The notes beneath the pieces were generated by a model. That model had not been told where the DNA came from. It did no database searches and was given only the letters and a program-made list of their open reading frames with translations. From Albifimbria verrucaria (Eukaryota > Ascomycota > Sordariomycetes > Hypocreales > Stachybotryaceae), in assembly GCA_020081605.1 (NCBI GenBank), contig JAHREC010000018.1, positions 2,666,001 through 2,730,000 of the forward strand: a stretch of 64,000 bases of DNA. Reading direction: 5' to 3'. Below, piece after piece: positions 22,462-34,655 of the stretch. Position 1 is the first letter of the stretch. Every line of letters begins with the position of its first letter. The position numbers and the translations under genes were made by a program.

Positions 22462-24902
22462 ATGGCTCAGGGTCAAGTTGCGCACCAGCACCTGGTCGGT
22501 TCTGATGTCTCACGGGCACTGTCAGGCAAGGAGCGTTTCGAGCTGCAGCAGTACGATAAGATCGTGCAGTTTCGCGACGCGATTCTGTCTGGAAAGCATC
22601 CCTCCATCAAGCTACCCACGGGCGCTGGCGTTGCGGTGCAAGCCTCGAACCTGAACGCGGCAGCCAGAAAGCCTGAAGCTGTGCAGCCTACACTACCTAG
22701 GGTTCCTTCGGGGCCTGCCCAGGTGGAAATAAACCCGATATTTCTCGAGAAGTCTGACGACCTCATCAGGGCCGAGCTGCAACTGCAGCGGCAAAGGATC
22801 GAACGCGCTTTGAAAGAAGAGGTTGACCAACGCCGTGCGCTCAAGCATGCCCAGGCGGAGTCACTTTCCGAACTTGACTTATCTGATGTTTTGACAAAAG
22901 CCTTGACCTTGGTTCAGGCTACTGCTGCTGCTGCTGCTCCTCTTCCACCCACTGATGACAACTTGACTGCTAATGCTGAAGCTGCAAGTGACTCTTTCGA
23001 CGACAACACATTTTACTCATCGCGGCACGACACCCCTGAATCGCATCTAACGTCCCGAGTACGCAACGAATCTGAAGGGCTACAAGCGTCCAACCCGGTG
23101 GAACGGTTCCCCTTCAACAACCTCTCAAGGCGTTTTAGTCGATCGTCAAACGGGAGCGCCACAGCAAGGTAATCAAGGCATTCTGCGGTCCGGCCCGTCA
23201 CAAACCCATAATGGCACATCTGCGAACAACCAGCCGGCTGCTTCTCAGCCTATTCAAGTTCCGGGGTTGAACAACTACCCTGACCGAGGCGTTTCATCAA
23301 CGGGTCCTAGCCACCCTGCGAGCGGAGAACAAAGTCAGTCAGAGGACTCAGGGGTGATGGAGATCGAATACCAAGGAAGGGATGTCGGAGCCAAGACGTC
23401 TCAGCAGTTGCGTGATGCCTACGCTGCCATACATCCCCTTCCCTCTGGTTCGAACGCATGACTCTCTCCACGCCGGCGTCCTGCCTGGCCCCGTTGTAGA
23501 TGTAAGCGCGAGCAACTCAATAGGAACACCAGCGCAGGTGGTCGCTCTGAGAAGCGAGCCCACCGCAGCTACCAGTCCTGAGAGCTCTCCCCAGGGTCCA
23601 AACGGAAGCAAGAGGGGAAGAAGAAGAAGAAGCGAAAGGCAGACAGGCAAGCAGACCGACAAGCGCCGGATGTTGATGCGAACCCTTACATCAAGCCCGA
23701 ACCCCGTTCACCTTCTCCCATTGGAGGGCCCTCTAGTCTGCGGCCCAGCAAACGCCAAAGGTTCAACCAAAGGCCAGCGAATGATGCAGGCCATCCTAGG
23801 CAGAGGTATGAACCAGCAACAATCCTCGCGGCGCAGCAGGATGATTATGTCTATGTTCCCCACAATAGTGAAGCACTCCCAAGAGGGTATGTGCAACCAG
23901 GTGTGCCACCTCAGCGAGCAGTGAGCACCACTGTGGTAGGTGGGACAAGATACGGTGCAGGATATGTAAACGAGCGCCAAATTCCAAACGACAGTTATCT
24001 GCATCAATTCGGCTCACCACGTGCCCCTGCCCCTACTTATACGCCCAGTGCCGGTCATGCAGCTAGACCCGTCGCGCAGCAGGTCATTATTGACGACCCC
24101 TATAGGGAACCGCAGCGCCATGCTCACGAGCCTTATGAGGTTCCTCGTATGAGTGTGCGGCCTGATGCTGAGCCTCTCATGGCTGCGCAGCGGCCTGCAA
24201 CGCGCATTATCGTGGATGAGTTTGGCCGTGAGTACCTCGAGCCTCCACCGCCTAGTGCAAGACACTCTCTCGCTCCAGTTCCCCGACCCACCGAGCCTGA
24301 GGTTTATTACGAGCGAATCCGGGCTCCATCAAGATATCCGGAGCCCGGGTCTTACGAGGATGGAGTTGTCTACGCCCGACCAACTCCAGCGTATTCTATG
24401 CAACGACGAGTTGTAACCCAGCCGGAGTATATTACTCAAGATTATCGGGACCCTCGACAACGTGAGTTTTCAGCGGCAAGAGGAGTCGGCCCACATGAGG
24501 ATTTTGTTCGGGTCATGGCGCCACCAAGCAGAAGAGTCTTTGAGGGACGTCCAGGGAGTACATCTCACGATCCGCCAGTGTGCGGCCTGCTGAGAGTGTA
24601 CGGTACGAACTTCCGCAGGATTACGGCCGCGTCCAGAGCGTACGGCCCGAGACGAATGTTCGTGAGTATGCTACTACCACCCACCCAGAACCGCGAAGGA
24701 GTTTGTACAACCATATCTGAGGGAGTATGGCTCCCGCCCCGCCGAGCAACATGTGATTCGACGAGAATACAGTGCACGACCTATGGAGCAGTACTACGAT
24801 CCCCAAGCGCCTGGCGGAGAAGTAGCATTCATTGAAAGACCACGAGGAGCTACGCAGGAGATTGTGTACGCTGATGATGCAAGGAGAGAAGTGTATCGAT
24901 AA
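22462..24902 (+). CDS. Unknown, largely disordered protein (several frameshifts)
   Basis: I do not recognise a domain. The start is the ATG at 22462 in a good context (CACCATGGC). The first ~160 residues look ordered: SRALSGKERFELQQYDKIVQFR and a helix/coiled coil (LIRAELQLQRQRIERALKEEVDQRR). Then come an Ala run, Ser-rich sequence, a Lys/Arg patch (EGKKKKKRKADRQ, a likely nuclear signal), and a Pro/Arg/Tyr-rich half with repeated REY, RPA/RPE and VRP units (PYREPQRHAHEPYEVPRM; DEFGREYLEPPPPS; YYERIRAPSRYPEPG), ending DDARREVYR at 24902. The frame changes several times (near 23120-23160, around 23440, 23590-23593, near 24565, near 24720). At 23590-23593 one missing C explains the change. About 810 residues. 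Introns were not needed but cannot be excluded. A nuclear RNA- or chromatin-associated role is only a guess from composition. Confidence 0.7.
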
Positions 24903-25349
24903 TTCAAGATGTTCGTGTGCATATACTTTGGCTGTTCTAAGAAGAGAAGCTGTATGGCTTAGGCCTGGCTGGAGAGAGAATGTTGGCGTTCGGTTACAAG
25001 TGCCCGGGTTAGACAAATGGGACAGGCCTCTACAATGGAGCTGCAATAGGGACATAGAAAACGGATGTACGGAATACAACGAATACCCACAGAGGATGGT
25101 TAACTTAATGAATGAGGTCATGGTTTGGGGGTGAAATCCAGGGCTCGTACCCAGAATGGGGGCTGTGAAGAGTGACTAGGGTCTGGCTACCCCGGAACGT
25201 ACCAGCTGGCAGCCGTTGGATTGGATGATTGTGGAAAGGTTGAGTCGACCAGAGGCATGTTGTGCCGGCTTAGCCTTGGCGTAGTAGTGGAAAGGTAGTG
25301 GGCAACTCAATTGTTAGAGCAGAAGAATACAGTTTCACATCGACGACGG

Positions 25350-25391
25350 CATGTTCATGTCCATGTCCATGTCCATGTCCGTGTCCGTGTC
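25350..25391. repeat. CATGTC hexanucleotide repeat
   Basis: Adjacent CATGTC units with CATGTT and CGTGTC variants at the ends. Confidence 0.85.
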
Positions 25392-26409
25392 TTATGGGTG
25401 GGCGTAGGTAGATAGATGTGTCAACCAAGTCACAGATCCAGTTCGGTCTTAACAGGTATACGGGGTTTCAATCGGGGCGTGGCATCGTGCAAGGGTCAAT
25501 TGGGCATGTCCCTTCGTAATACCTCTCTCTGGTGGACTCGGCGTGCGCGTCGTTATGGTCGTCTCCGTCTCACGTCACCCTTCCCGTATCTCTGCTTAGG
25601 CTCCCTTTTTCCGACCTGGCAGCGCAGCACAGCGCAGCTCAGTTGAGTTGGCTGTACCGCGAGGTACACGGAAAATGGATCAGGTACCTCAGCCTGGCTG
25701 GTGGAAGTGGGTCGCGTGGACCTTGATTGGGAAGCTTGGCCATGCCACAGCGCACTGGGACCAAAGGATCGGAGAGCGTTGCGCTTGGAAGCACAGTACA
25801 TACTAAGTTAGTAGGTAAGGTGAGGTATGGGTACGGTACTTGCAAGTCCGCCCTTTGGGGTTCCTGCATTCCCGCGTATCTGCCTGTCTCTTCCTTACAG
25901 GTCCCTGGCAATTTAATTTTTCTTTTCCTTTTTCTTTTGTTCTCGTTCTAGCGAGACAGACGGGCTGTAGGGGGCTGAGAAGAGGGCCCCATGTTTCAAC
26001 AAGACATGCGTTGCTTCAAACGCTGGAAAGAAAGAAAAAACCCGTGCCATCTGTTCCCAAGCTCGCTCCTCCGTCACATCCTACCACGGTAAGCCGCCTC
26101 TGAGAGGGTGTGTGTGTGTGTGCAGTGCCTCGTTTTTCCCTCCCTCCAAGACATGTTAGGTAAGGCTAAGCTGCTTGGGCGCGAGTGCCATTAGCACCGA
26201 CGCGGCGCGGTAGCCTCTCTCCACTGCGGTGCAGCCCACGCTGAGCACAGGTATGGGACAGCAGTAGTGGTAAATCGTTGGGGTGGCTCGCGGGTGACAG
26301 GTTGGGTTAAGGGCCAGGGTCGTCCTCATACATGTACATGCACACCACCAAGTCTGACGGGTAAAGTAGGCAGGTCAGTATGTACCTGACCTCACCTCAC
26401 GTACATACT

Positions 26410-26428
26410 GTACAGTACAGTACAGTAC
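26410..26428. repeat. TACAG pentanucleotide repeat
   Basis: Short TACAG array next to a TGTACCTGACC segment. Confidence 0.7.
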
Positions 26429-26783
26429 CTCGCTTGGGTGGGGTGCTCGTCTATCGACCCTTCTCGACGTGGTTTCTCCTGCTGGTGATGTTTTCTCAAA
26501 ACTCCGAAATCCACGCCAAAATACACGTGAGCATAATAAACAGGCCAGGGTGCAACGCCTTGGCGCTCGACAAATCCATTCAGCGCCACGCGTTGCTGCT
26601 GCTGCTGCTTCTTGCAGCGGCCCAGTGCGTTGTGCGTCCAGGCTAGAGAGAGGTACCCTGGGCGGTTTGGCACTGCTCACCTGAAAGCTACCTGGTGCCA
26701 GTGCCATACGCTCGTCAGGGATCCACCCAGGGCTCGGGGGTCTGCAAGTCCACTGATCATACCTCCAGGTCACAGGTGAGGTG

Positions 26784-26840
26784 AGGTAAGGTAAGGTAAG
26801 GTAAGGTAAGGTAGTAGAACAGACCAGACCAGACCAGACC
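26784..26840. repeat. Two adjacent pentanucleotide repeats (GGTAA and AGACC)
   Basis: About six GGTAA units at 26784-26813, then four AGACC units at 26821-26840, followed by degenerate CCAAC/CCAGC units. Confidence 0.85.
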
Positions 26841-27787
26841 AACCGACCAACCAGCCAGCCCAGCAGGCATGTACATTCTCCAGCATCAGCCCATGTTAAG
26901 ATTGATCTTCAAGCCGACGACGCATCGACTCGTGCGTAAATTGCCCAACATGTAAAGGCGATGGATTTCAGAGTGCTGCTGAGTAAAGGCGAGATGATGT
27001 AGTCCCAACCCATATCATATGGGCATGTGAAAGTCCCATCCTTCTATCGTGCCTCTCTCTCTCCCTCTCTTTCTCTCTGGCTCTCTTTCTGTTTTAGGTC
27101 AGCAGATGCCGTCCCTTCCAGGTACATCCATCCATCATCTTACCTGACTTTTTTGCTCTGAGGTGGTACTGTAGCATGCAAATGCAACCCTCGCGCCCTC
27201 ACCTCAACCTACCTAGTCGCAGGTACCCACTAACCCCAAGTGCGCGCTCCATCGCGGCCATCTGTCAGTGGGGTACGAGCCTTTCGCCGTCTACCTGGCT
27301 ATACCAGCAGGTACCTCTACCTTGAGCCTGGACAGGGCAGCTGGGAAGGGCCCTCTCTCTCACCACTGCACTGGGAAGTACTCGTTGTCGCTCCCGAAGC
27401 GCATCGAATCGCCGTGCCCCGAGTCCAGCGCTCACTGAGCTAATCGTCCATCCTCGTTCTCCTCTTCTCCTCCTCTTCCACCACCACCACCACCTCCATC
27501 CTCCTCCTCCATCTCCACCACATCGCCATCTTCCCTCGTCCTCCCCACCGCCTTGGAGAGAGGTCCCGAGTCATATCCTGAATACCCAATCCCCCTCTTC
27601 TTTCCTTTCCTCCCCAGGCGTCCTTTTCCTATCTGAAGCTTCATCTCGATACCCTCTTTTTCCCTTCTTCTTCGGCTGCCTGGGGTTGTTGTTCCGCTTT
27701 TGCCTTCGCCTTCGTTCCGCCGCCCCTGTCGCTTTCGACGTCCCTTTCGCGCCCGCCAACGTCCCATCTCCCCGGCCTCGACCCAAC

Positions 27788-30700
27788 ATGAACAAATTGG
27801 CGAACATGCGTCACTGGTCAGAGAGGATGAGCCTGAACTTCGGCATGGGTCGTCCCAACGTTCCCATGAACGCCATGAATCCCCACCCCAAGACAGCTCC
27901 GCAACCCGGGCCTCCCTTGAGCGCACCTCAGTCCGCAGATGCCACGATTCACTACTCCTTCAACGTTCCCTTCGCCTCCGACCTCGCCGGGCCTGATACC
28001 GAGGACATCCTGCACGCCACCCGCGATGCCGTGATGCGTTGGACGCACCCGGAGGATGCACCCGATGACGTCCAGGTCCACGAGCTTCCCGTCCACGCAC
28101 AGAACCTCGCCGAGCTGCGTAAGCTCTGCAGAGACCTTACCACCGGTCCTCTGCCCATTGAGGCTCAGGTTCTCTCGGCCGCTCCCAAGAACGGCAAAGG
28201 CGGTCAGGTCACCACCGTCTGTCTTTCCGGTTCCCCAGAGCTGGTCCACAAGAGCCGCGAGACCATTTTGAACGATATTCCCATCTCTCTGGTATGTGCT
28301 CGAGATCACCCAGAACCCGTTGGTCTCTTGGACACGTCCACTGACCTCTTCTAGCGCTGCACCATCATCGATGTTGATGGCAAACTTGTGTGCGACCTTA
28401 ACGCCGGCGTGTTGAAGAAGGATGTCACCGATACCCTCGACTACATCTCAACCTTCTGCGGCGTAGACATCTTCCTTCTTGGACCGAAACTGACCCCTGT
28501 GGTTGATGGCATGACCGGTGACTCGGAAATGCGAATGGACCAGCGATGGCGTATCGCAATATACGGCCACATCCTAGCCGCGGAACACGCCAAAGCGCGC
28601 GTGCTCATCCATATTGACACTTTGGTTAGCCTCTCCTCTACAGTCTACGCCACCTCTGCCGTGGGTTGAACATATTAACCTAACCTGTGATTCAGCTTGG
28701 CCGTGTCGTCGACGCCACAAGAGTTGAGCTCTCTGTCCATCAGCTTGTGTGTGGTCGTCATCGAAAGAACATTAAGCTCATCGAGTCCTCCACCGGCACT
28801 GCCATCTACTTTCCACCCTTGTTCTCTCAAATGTGTCGCTACTGTCCACCCCAGGCGACCAGGCGTGATCCGACAGAAATCTTCATCACTGGCGAGACAC
28901 CTCATGCGATCGAGATGGCAAAGCAGAAATTGCACGAAACCGTTTCTCGCATTCGACTCTATGTGAAAGACGTCACCATCCCCGCTGCCAAGATCGACAG
29001 TATTCTCCTCACTCGCCTCGACAAAGTTCGCAAGATTCTTGAGGCCAACGGTACCTATGTCATGTTCCCGCCATTGGCCTGCCAGCGCACCATGGTCAGA
29101 GTTCAAGGCAGTGAAGGTCTCCTGTCGAGCGAACTGTTCGAGAGCTCATGTCATTGGTAAGTACCGATATGTTCATATGCCCCATCAAATTGAAAACTTA
29201 CATAGTTAGGCTGGTCAATTTTACAGTGCTGGCTGGTACATTCAGCAGCCTGACGCCCGACAGCTCCCGAACCCTACTGAGGTTCAGGCGATGCTCGGTG
29301 ACATCTGTGCCAATTCCGACGCCGACCTTTCTTTCGACAAGATGACTTTCACTGTCACTGGATCTGACGACGCTGTCAAGTCCGCCCTGACAGTTATTTC
29401 TGAATTGAAATGGGTTACACAAGCACAGTATCAGATCCGGGTTAAGATTGAGCTTGCCAACGAGCACAAGGAGTTTGTCAGTGGCAAGAAGAACGGAAAG
29501 ATCAACAAGATTATGGGCCAGAGTAAGTGACACACGGTGGATCACGCGATAGCAGGGCTAATACCGGTGATAGGCAACGTGCAGATCATCTTTGATGGTT
29601 TCAACGAGTACAACTTCAACATCGATGTCATGGCTGCCAGCTTCGATTCCATGAAGCAGGGTCTGACCCTTGTCGAGCAGGAGATGCCTGCTTCTATCTC
29701 TTTCCACGTCCCAGACCAATACCACAAGCGAATCATTGGTATTGGCGGCCAGCACATTCAGCGCATCATGAAGAAGCACTCCGTCTTTGTGAAGTTCTCC
29801 AATGCCATGGATAGAGGTAAGCCTTTTGTGAAGGTCATGGGTTATTAAAAACAAAGCTAACGTCCCAATAGGAGGCATGGGCCGTGAAGACGATGACATC
29901 AAAGTAGACAATGTCATTTGCCGTACACCAGCCCGTAATGCACAAAATCTCGACGCAGTCAAGAATGAGATCTTGGAAATGGTTGATAGAGCTGTAAGTA
30001 TTACAGAATTCTATGATGCAGCACGATCGATGCTAACTATGCCTGTCAGGATTCTGAGTACACCTCTCAAATCGTCAATGTTGACCGGCTTTATCATCGA
30101 GAGCTGATTGCACGTCTTCCCGAGATTGACGAACTTGAGCAGAAATACAACTGCAAGATCAACTTCCTAGCACTGAGCAAGCCAGCGACGAGGTTACCGT
30201 GACTGGTCCTCAGTGGCAGGTCCTCATTGTGTTGATGAGTTCTTGGGCATGGTGCCAGATAAGCATGAGCTTGTTCTCGCCCGTAGCCCTGAACTAATCA
30301 AGTTCCTCGAGTCTCCCGAATTTGCTCACGACCTCGTGCCCAAGCTCAAGTCACAGTATGAGGTTGAGCTCACCATTCACCAAAACCCTGAAGAGACGAC
30401 CGAGGATGGTTCTCCAACCGTCACCCTCATTTGGGGTTTTACTCGCAACAATGCTGGCGGCCTGCGCGATGCTATGGAGTTTCTGCAGGCTCAATTTGCC
30501 ACTTCAGGTGCCGTCATTACTGTCGTCAAAGGTGCCATTCCCCGTCCGAAGTCGGACTCATTCGAAGACTCGCTGCAGTATTTCGACTCCAAGCTTCTTC
30601 AGCATGCCCCAGCCTCGGTCGCTACCGACTCGCCCGTCAAGGCTGCGTTTGGCGACGAGGTCGCTCGTGAGCGAAGCAGCATCCTTGACCGTCTCCGTAG

Positions 30701-31066
30701 GCCTGGAAGTATGACCTCCATCTCGTCCTTCTTGGACCGCAGAAAGAACAGCTCCAATTCTGCCAACGGCCTCTTTTCAAGGGATCAAACAATGTCTCGA
30801 AGTCATCCCTTATCTCCATCGAGTCCACACGCAGCTTCAATGCCGACAGAAACCCCTGGAACGATAGCGGCGTGAATCTGGCCGATGATGACAACCCATG
30901 GGCTGCACGGCCCATCAGCAATCATGTGGACAACAAATTGGCCATCCCACAACATGGCGATCTAACACCTCGCCACGGTGCCCGCGCGTCTGGTGACAGC
31001 GGGCGACCTTCGACTTCCCATTCTTTCAATTCTGGATACCCCGCCCCGATTGGGCCTTTCCGTTAG
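27788..31066 (+). CDS. Multi-KH-domain RNA-binding protein (four frameshifts)
   Basis: Cytoplasmic-type RNA-binding protein with several divergent KH domains, resembling the fungal family that includes yeast YLL032C. The start is the ATG at 27788 (MNKLANMRHWSERMSLNF). Introns: 28292-28354, 28625-28695 (weak GTTAGC donor), 29157-29209, 29523-29573, 29817-29871 and 29994-30049. KH-like units include KKNGKINKIMGQSN and, best preserved, YHKRIIGIGGQHIQRIMKK (GxxG loop, about 29722-29775). Further alpha/beta repeats occur on both sides (RHRKNIKLIESSTGTAIYFPP; LDKVRKILEANGTYVMFPP). The C-terminus is Ser-rich and disordered, ending GYPAPIGPFR. One base is missing at each of 29121-29122, 30166-30167, 30222-30223 (CC) and 30774-30777 (TTTT); with these the protein is about 977 residues. 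The RNA targets are unknown. Confidence 0.88.
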
Positions 31067-32074
31067 ATTCCAAACTAGAAACCTCTACATGCGAAAATAC
31101 CCCCGGCTGGATATACCCTGGCGTAAGAATACCCCCAAATATCTGCTTCTGCATCGGTCGGTTCATGCTTATGTTACGTCTGTTTACAATGCTGTTTTTC
31201 ATTTGATTGCATTCTAGTGCAACATGTCGATTGTTTCTGCTACGTTTAGTGTTTGCTCTTTGTTTTATGTTGTCTTGTTGGTTATTCGTGTCATTTCTGT
31301 TTTACGCCTTAACGTCCACTCCCTATACCCAGTCTGTGTGACGAAAAGTTCCAAGATGAAAATCGAAGAAAATACCCCGGTGATGGAATACCAAGCGATC
31401 TTTGCAAGTTGAGGATCAGGCGTGGTGCAGGAAAGGCAACAATGGAGAAAGAGACGGGAGAAGTTGAGAAGACGCATCCACAAATTGAAGGTGCTGAGTT
31501 ATGTTTTCCGAGAACGAGGCAACTCCGATCCTTTACTAAAGGCTTTCGGCGCGGCAAAGTTGGTACCCGGGGTTGACGAAAGAGGAGGACTGCCCATGCG
31601 GCGTATGGAGAGGTAGTCATTTTGCATGGTAATGATGGAATCCAAGACGCTGTGTTATAAGCGTTACCCGAGGCTGAAATAAAGACTTGGCATACTCTTC
31701 AACATGAGCATTGTGGTGAGAAATCACCCTTGACTATGGCTACAATCTTTTATTGTCAATACAGGGTTTGCCTCATGCCTCCAACCTTATGACCGCATCA
31801 GCTTGAAAGAGTCCCATTGTGCATGCTGTCTGATTACAGTATCAGATGTGACTAGAATTGAACAGGGTTATAGAAATGTTATGGCTATAAATTAAATGTC
31901 AACTCTCGGATCGTACAGTTACTCCCATATGCTATAGTTTTCCCAAAACCCGACCTTCTTTAAACGCCCAAAGATGTATAGTATAATACAAAGGTGCTAC
32001 ACGGGTACGGGACCAGCGACAAGCCAATCCCACCACCCCACATACGGCAACCCTCTCTGGTTACCACTTCTCTA
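31067..32074. other. Convergent 3' region, KH protein / IRC3
   Basis: No gene supported. A T-rich stretch at 31150-31310 probably belongs to the 3' UTR of the KH-protein gene. Confidence 0.5.
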
Positions 32075-34104
32075 TCAAGACATCAAAGGGCCCACCGTGA
32101 CCTGTTCGCGACTGAGCCTGCTCTCGCCAACGGCCACCTGTCTCTCCCGGCGTCGTTGTTGGGCCTCTATCCTCGCGAACTGGCCACGGGCACCATGCTT
32201 GAGCTTGGTAATCATATCAGTCGCCTTGCCCTTTGATAAATCCGCGGGCGTTAGCGGCTTAGCTTTGCCACGCATCTTGTTGATATAGTCCAACTGCCCA
32301 TGGGTCGGGGTAAAGACCGCCAAGTCGAGCGGCGCTGAATGAAGGTCAAGGGAATGCGTGTGCGGCATAGCTGTCGGCTCCATGTACGGCGTCCTGGAAG
32401 GTAGATGCCGTAAGAATCTCTCGAGGTGCGGCGTATGGCGATTTGGACGTGTTCGGCCCGAGAGCCCGGACCTCGACTGCTCGGTAGCAAGGATTGGCGC
32501 CGCTACCCGGCTCGGCGATTCTCTCGATTCTAATGCAGGAGCCACTGGGCGCGGACAAGATGAAACGCTCGGGGCCAACTTGAACCCAGGAATACTGGCT
32601 AAGGGTACGAATGTGACCCTCGCCAGAAGTATCGGCGATGAGGTCAAGAACCGAAGAGTAATCTGTGAATGTAACCGCATCGGCAGAGCTTGGTGCAATA
32701 CTGCGGAGGCTTTGCTTGACTGCGGCTGCTTCTTTCTGTTCCTTCAGCAGGCGCATTTGATCTACCGAGGCCGCGTTGACGAGTTCATCAGGATCGAGGC
32801 CAAATAAGGTCGGGGTCGTAACAATTCCTGTTTCTAGGCTGGATACCAAGTCGATAATATGGCAGTTCTTCTTGCCAGGGTACAGTCGCATGCCTCTTCC
32901 GATCATCTGAACCAGCAAGTTCCGTGAGCGCGTTGGTCTACCGATGACGATGCAATCGATGTTGGGGATATCGGTGCCTTCGGTGAAGACTCCGCAGTTG
33001 ACCAGGACAGGAAACTCGCCGTTCTTGAAAGCATCAAGTGTGGCGCTCCTTTCTAGCTTTGGTGTATCTCCAGTCACAAATCTGGCGTCGAAGCCGTGAT
33101 CCCGGAACTTCTGCGTCAGTCCCATGACATGAGCGACATCGACGCAGAAAACTAGTGTCGACTTTCGATCGCTGGCTTTAGCCATCCAACTCCGAACAGT
33201 TATGTTGTTGACTTCCTCAGTATTGACGACTTTGGAAAGCTCCCCAGTCTGAAAATCGCCAAAGGCGCCGCTCTTGACCTTGGACAGGTTGGCCGTCGAT
33301 TTCACGGTGGTAAAGATGACATCTGTCAACCATTTGTCGGCGATCATTTCAACGTAGTCTTTGTGGTAGACAATCTCATCGATAGCGGCGCCTAGTTTGA
33401 CGCCGTCGAACCGGGAGAATGTGGCAGAGACACCGACGAGGATTGGTGAGTCTTGTTTCTTCGCGGCCAAGCCAAAGTGCTTCAGCACCTTCAGGTAACT
33501 GGGGGCGACGATATGGTGGGCCTCGTCTACCAAGACAAGCTTGAAGCGTGAAACATCATACTTTTCCAGTCGGCCCTTGGAGGTGATGCTCTGCACGCTG
33601 GCGATGGTGATGTCCGCAGTACCTGAGGCGTGCAGAGACCCCATCTCTATGTCGATCTTCTTGTGCGGGTAAGCGAGCTGGCAGTGCCGGGCAGCCTGCT
33701 CGACGAGCTCCCGGCGATGAGCCAAGATGAGTGTGCGATCCGCATCTTTTGACTGAGATTGGATCTTATCAATGAGCTGTGTGAAAATGACCTAAATGAG
33801 AGTTAGAGAAGCTGTTGGGTGGACGAGACGAGATGAGATGAGATGAGATGGGATGGGATGGGATGAGGACGCGGCTGCTTACCGTTTTACCACTTCCGGT
33901 TGCAAGAGAGATTCCTACACGCTTATGGCCCTGCTTCAAGGACCTTAGAACAGATTTGATGCATTCTTTTTGATAGTCTCGAAGCTGCAGCTGGGTGGAA
34001 GACGCTAACGTTGAAGCACAAGCTCTAAGGGTGAAGGAGTGAGTGAGAGGGCCCTTGTTCCAGATGCTTGGCCGAAGAAGACATTTCGCAATGGACCTTA
34101 GCAT
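32075..34104 (-). CDS. IRC3: Mitochondrial DEAD/DEAH helicase Irc3 (two frameshifts)
   Basis: Superfamily-2 helicase thought to maintain mitochondrial DNA. The ATG at 34104 opens a basic, Ser/Arg-rich presequence (MLRSIAKCLLRPSIW) with no acidic residue. Motif Q/0 is QLRDYQKECI, Walker A is ATGSGKT (just before the 91-nt intron 33792-33882), Walker B is VDEAHH, motif III is VGVSATFSR, motif V is FTEGTDIPNIDCIV, and motif VI is QMIGRGMRLYPGK. The C-terminal helical region (GQLDYINKMRG; KGKATDMITKLKHGARGQF) is the Irc3 extension. Frame changes at the plus-strand G runs 32350-32352 and 32307-32310 both fit one missing base; restored length is about 646 residues. The intron carries a GATGA/GATGG microsatellite. 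It is divergent with RRN5. Confidence 0.93.
33831..33866. repeat. GATGA/GATGG pentanucleotide repeat in IRC3 intron
   Basis: Four GATGA units followed by three GATGG units. It lies inside the 91-nt IRC3 intron and accounts for that intron being longer than its neighbours. Confidence 0.85.
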
Positions 34105-34655
34105 TGCACATGGCGATGCGGGTATCAAACAAGATGCAACAGTAACGTAGTCATCGAGATGACTTTTTCGATAAGGGATGGATGGTCACCTGGAGATATT
34201 AGTCGGAGGCGTTTGCAGGAAAATTGGGATCCAGTTTGCCGTTGGATTCTTACATAATCGAGCCCAAGCAGCCGGAGCCTTGTGTACTTCGTTTCTGGTA
34301 GCGCTCTGGCATGAATTTAGTGAACAAGTACAAAGGTAAAAGGTATCTTTGTGCAGGCCCAGATTGTTCGCTATAATATTATGCATCTTGGGACTTTTCC
34401 CAAAATGATTCTCCTCCGTAACAAACCCATGAATGACCATCGCTTTCACGAAATTTCATCCTTGAAAACTCCTGCTTTATGAGACGAGGAATAGGGCCGG
34501 CCCCTCAAACCTTTCCCTGCAAACCACCTACGGGACCTCGTATCTCTCTCCATTCTTTTAAGAGATACTTCCCTCAACGAGCTGCCTGTTCTCACCTTCC
34601 GGCACAATGATATCACACTGTTCCTCAAATCACCTACAACCGCCATCTTACAAAC
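34105..34655. promoter_or_regulatory. Bidirectional promoter region IRC3 / RRN5
   Basis: A 551-bp gap between two divergent starts, with no gene supported inside. Confidence 0.55.

Larger units (their letters stand above)
24903..27787. other. Repeat-rich spacer (2.9 kb)
   Basis: No gene supported. It holds five simple-repeat tracts (25350-25391, a TG run at 26108-26122, 26410-26428, 26784-26813, 26821-26840), a CT-rich tract at 27053-27092 and many TAGGTAC/GGTACCT words. The last few hundred bases are the CT-rich leader of the KH-protein gene. Confidence 0.55.
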
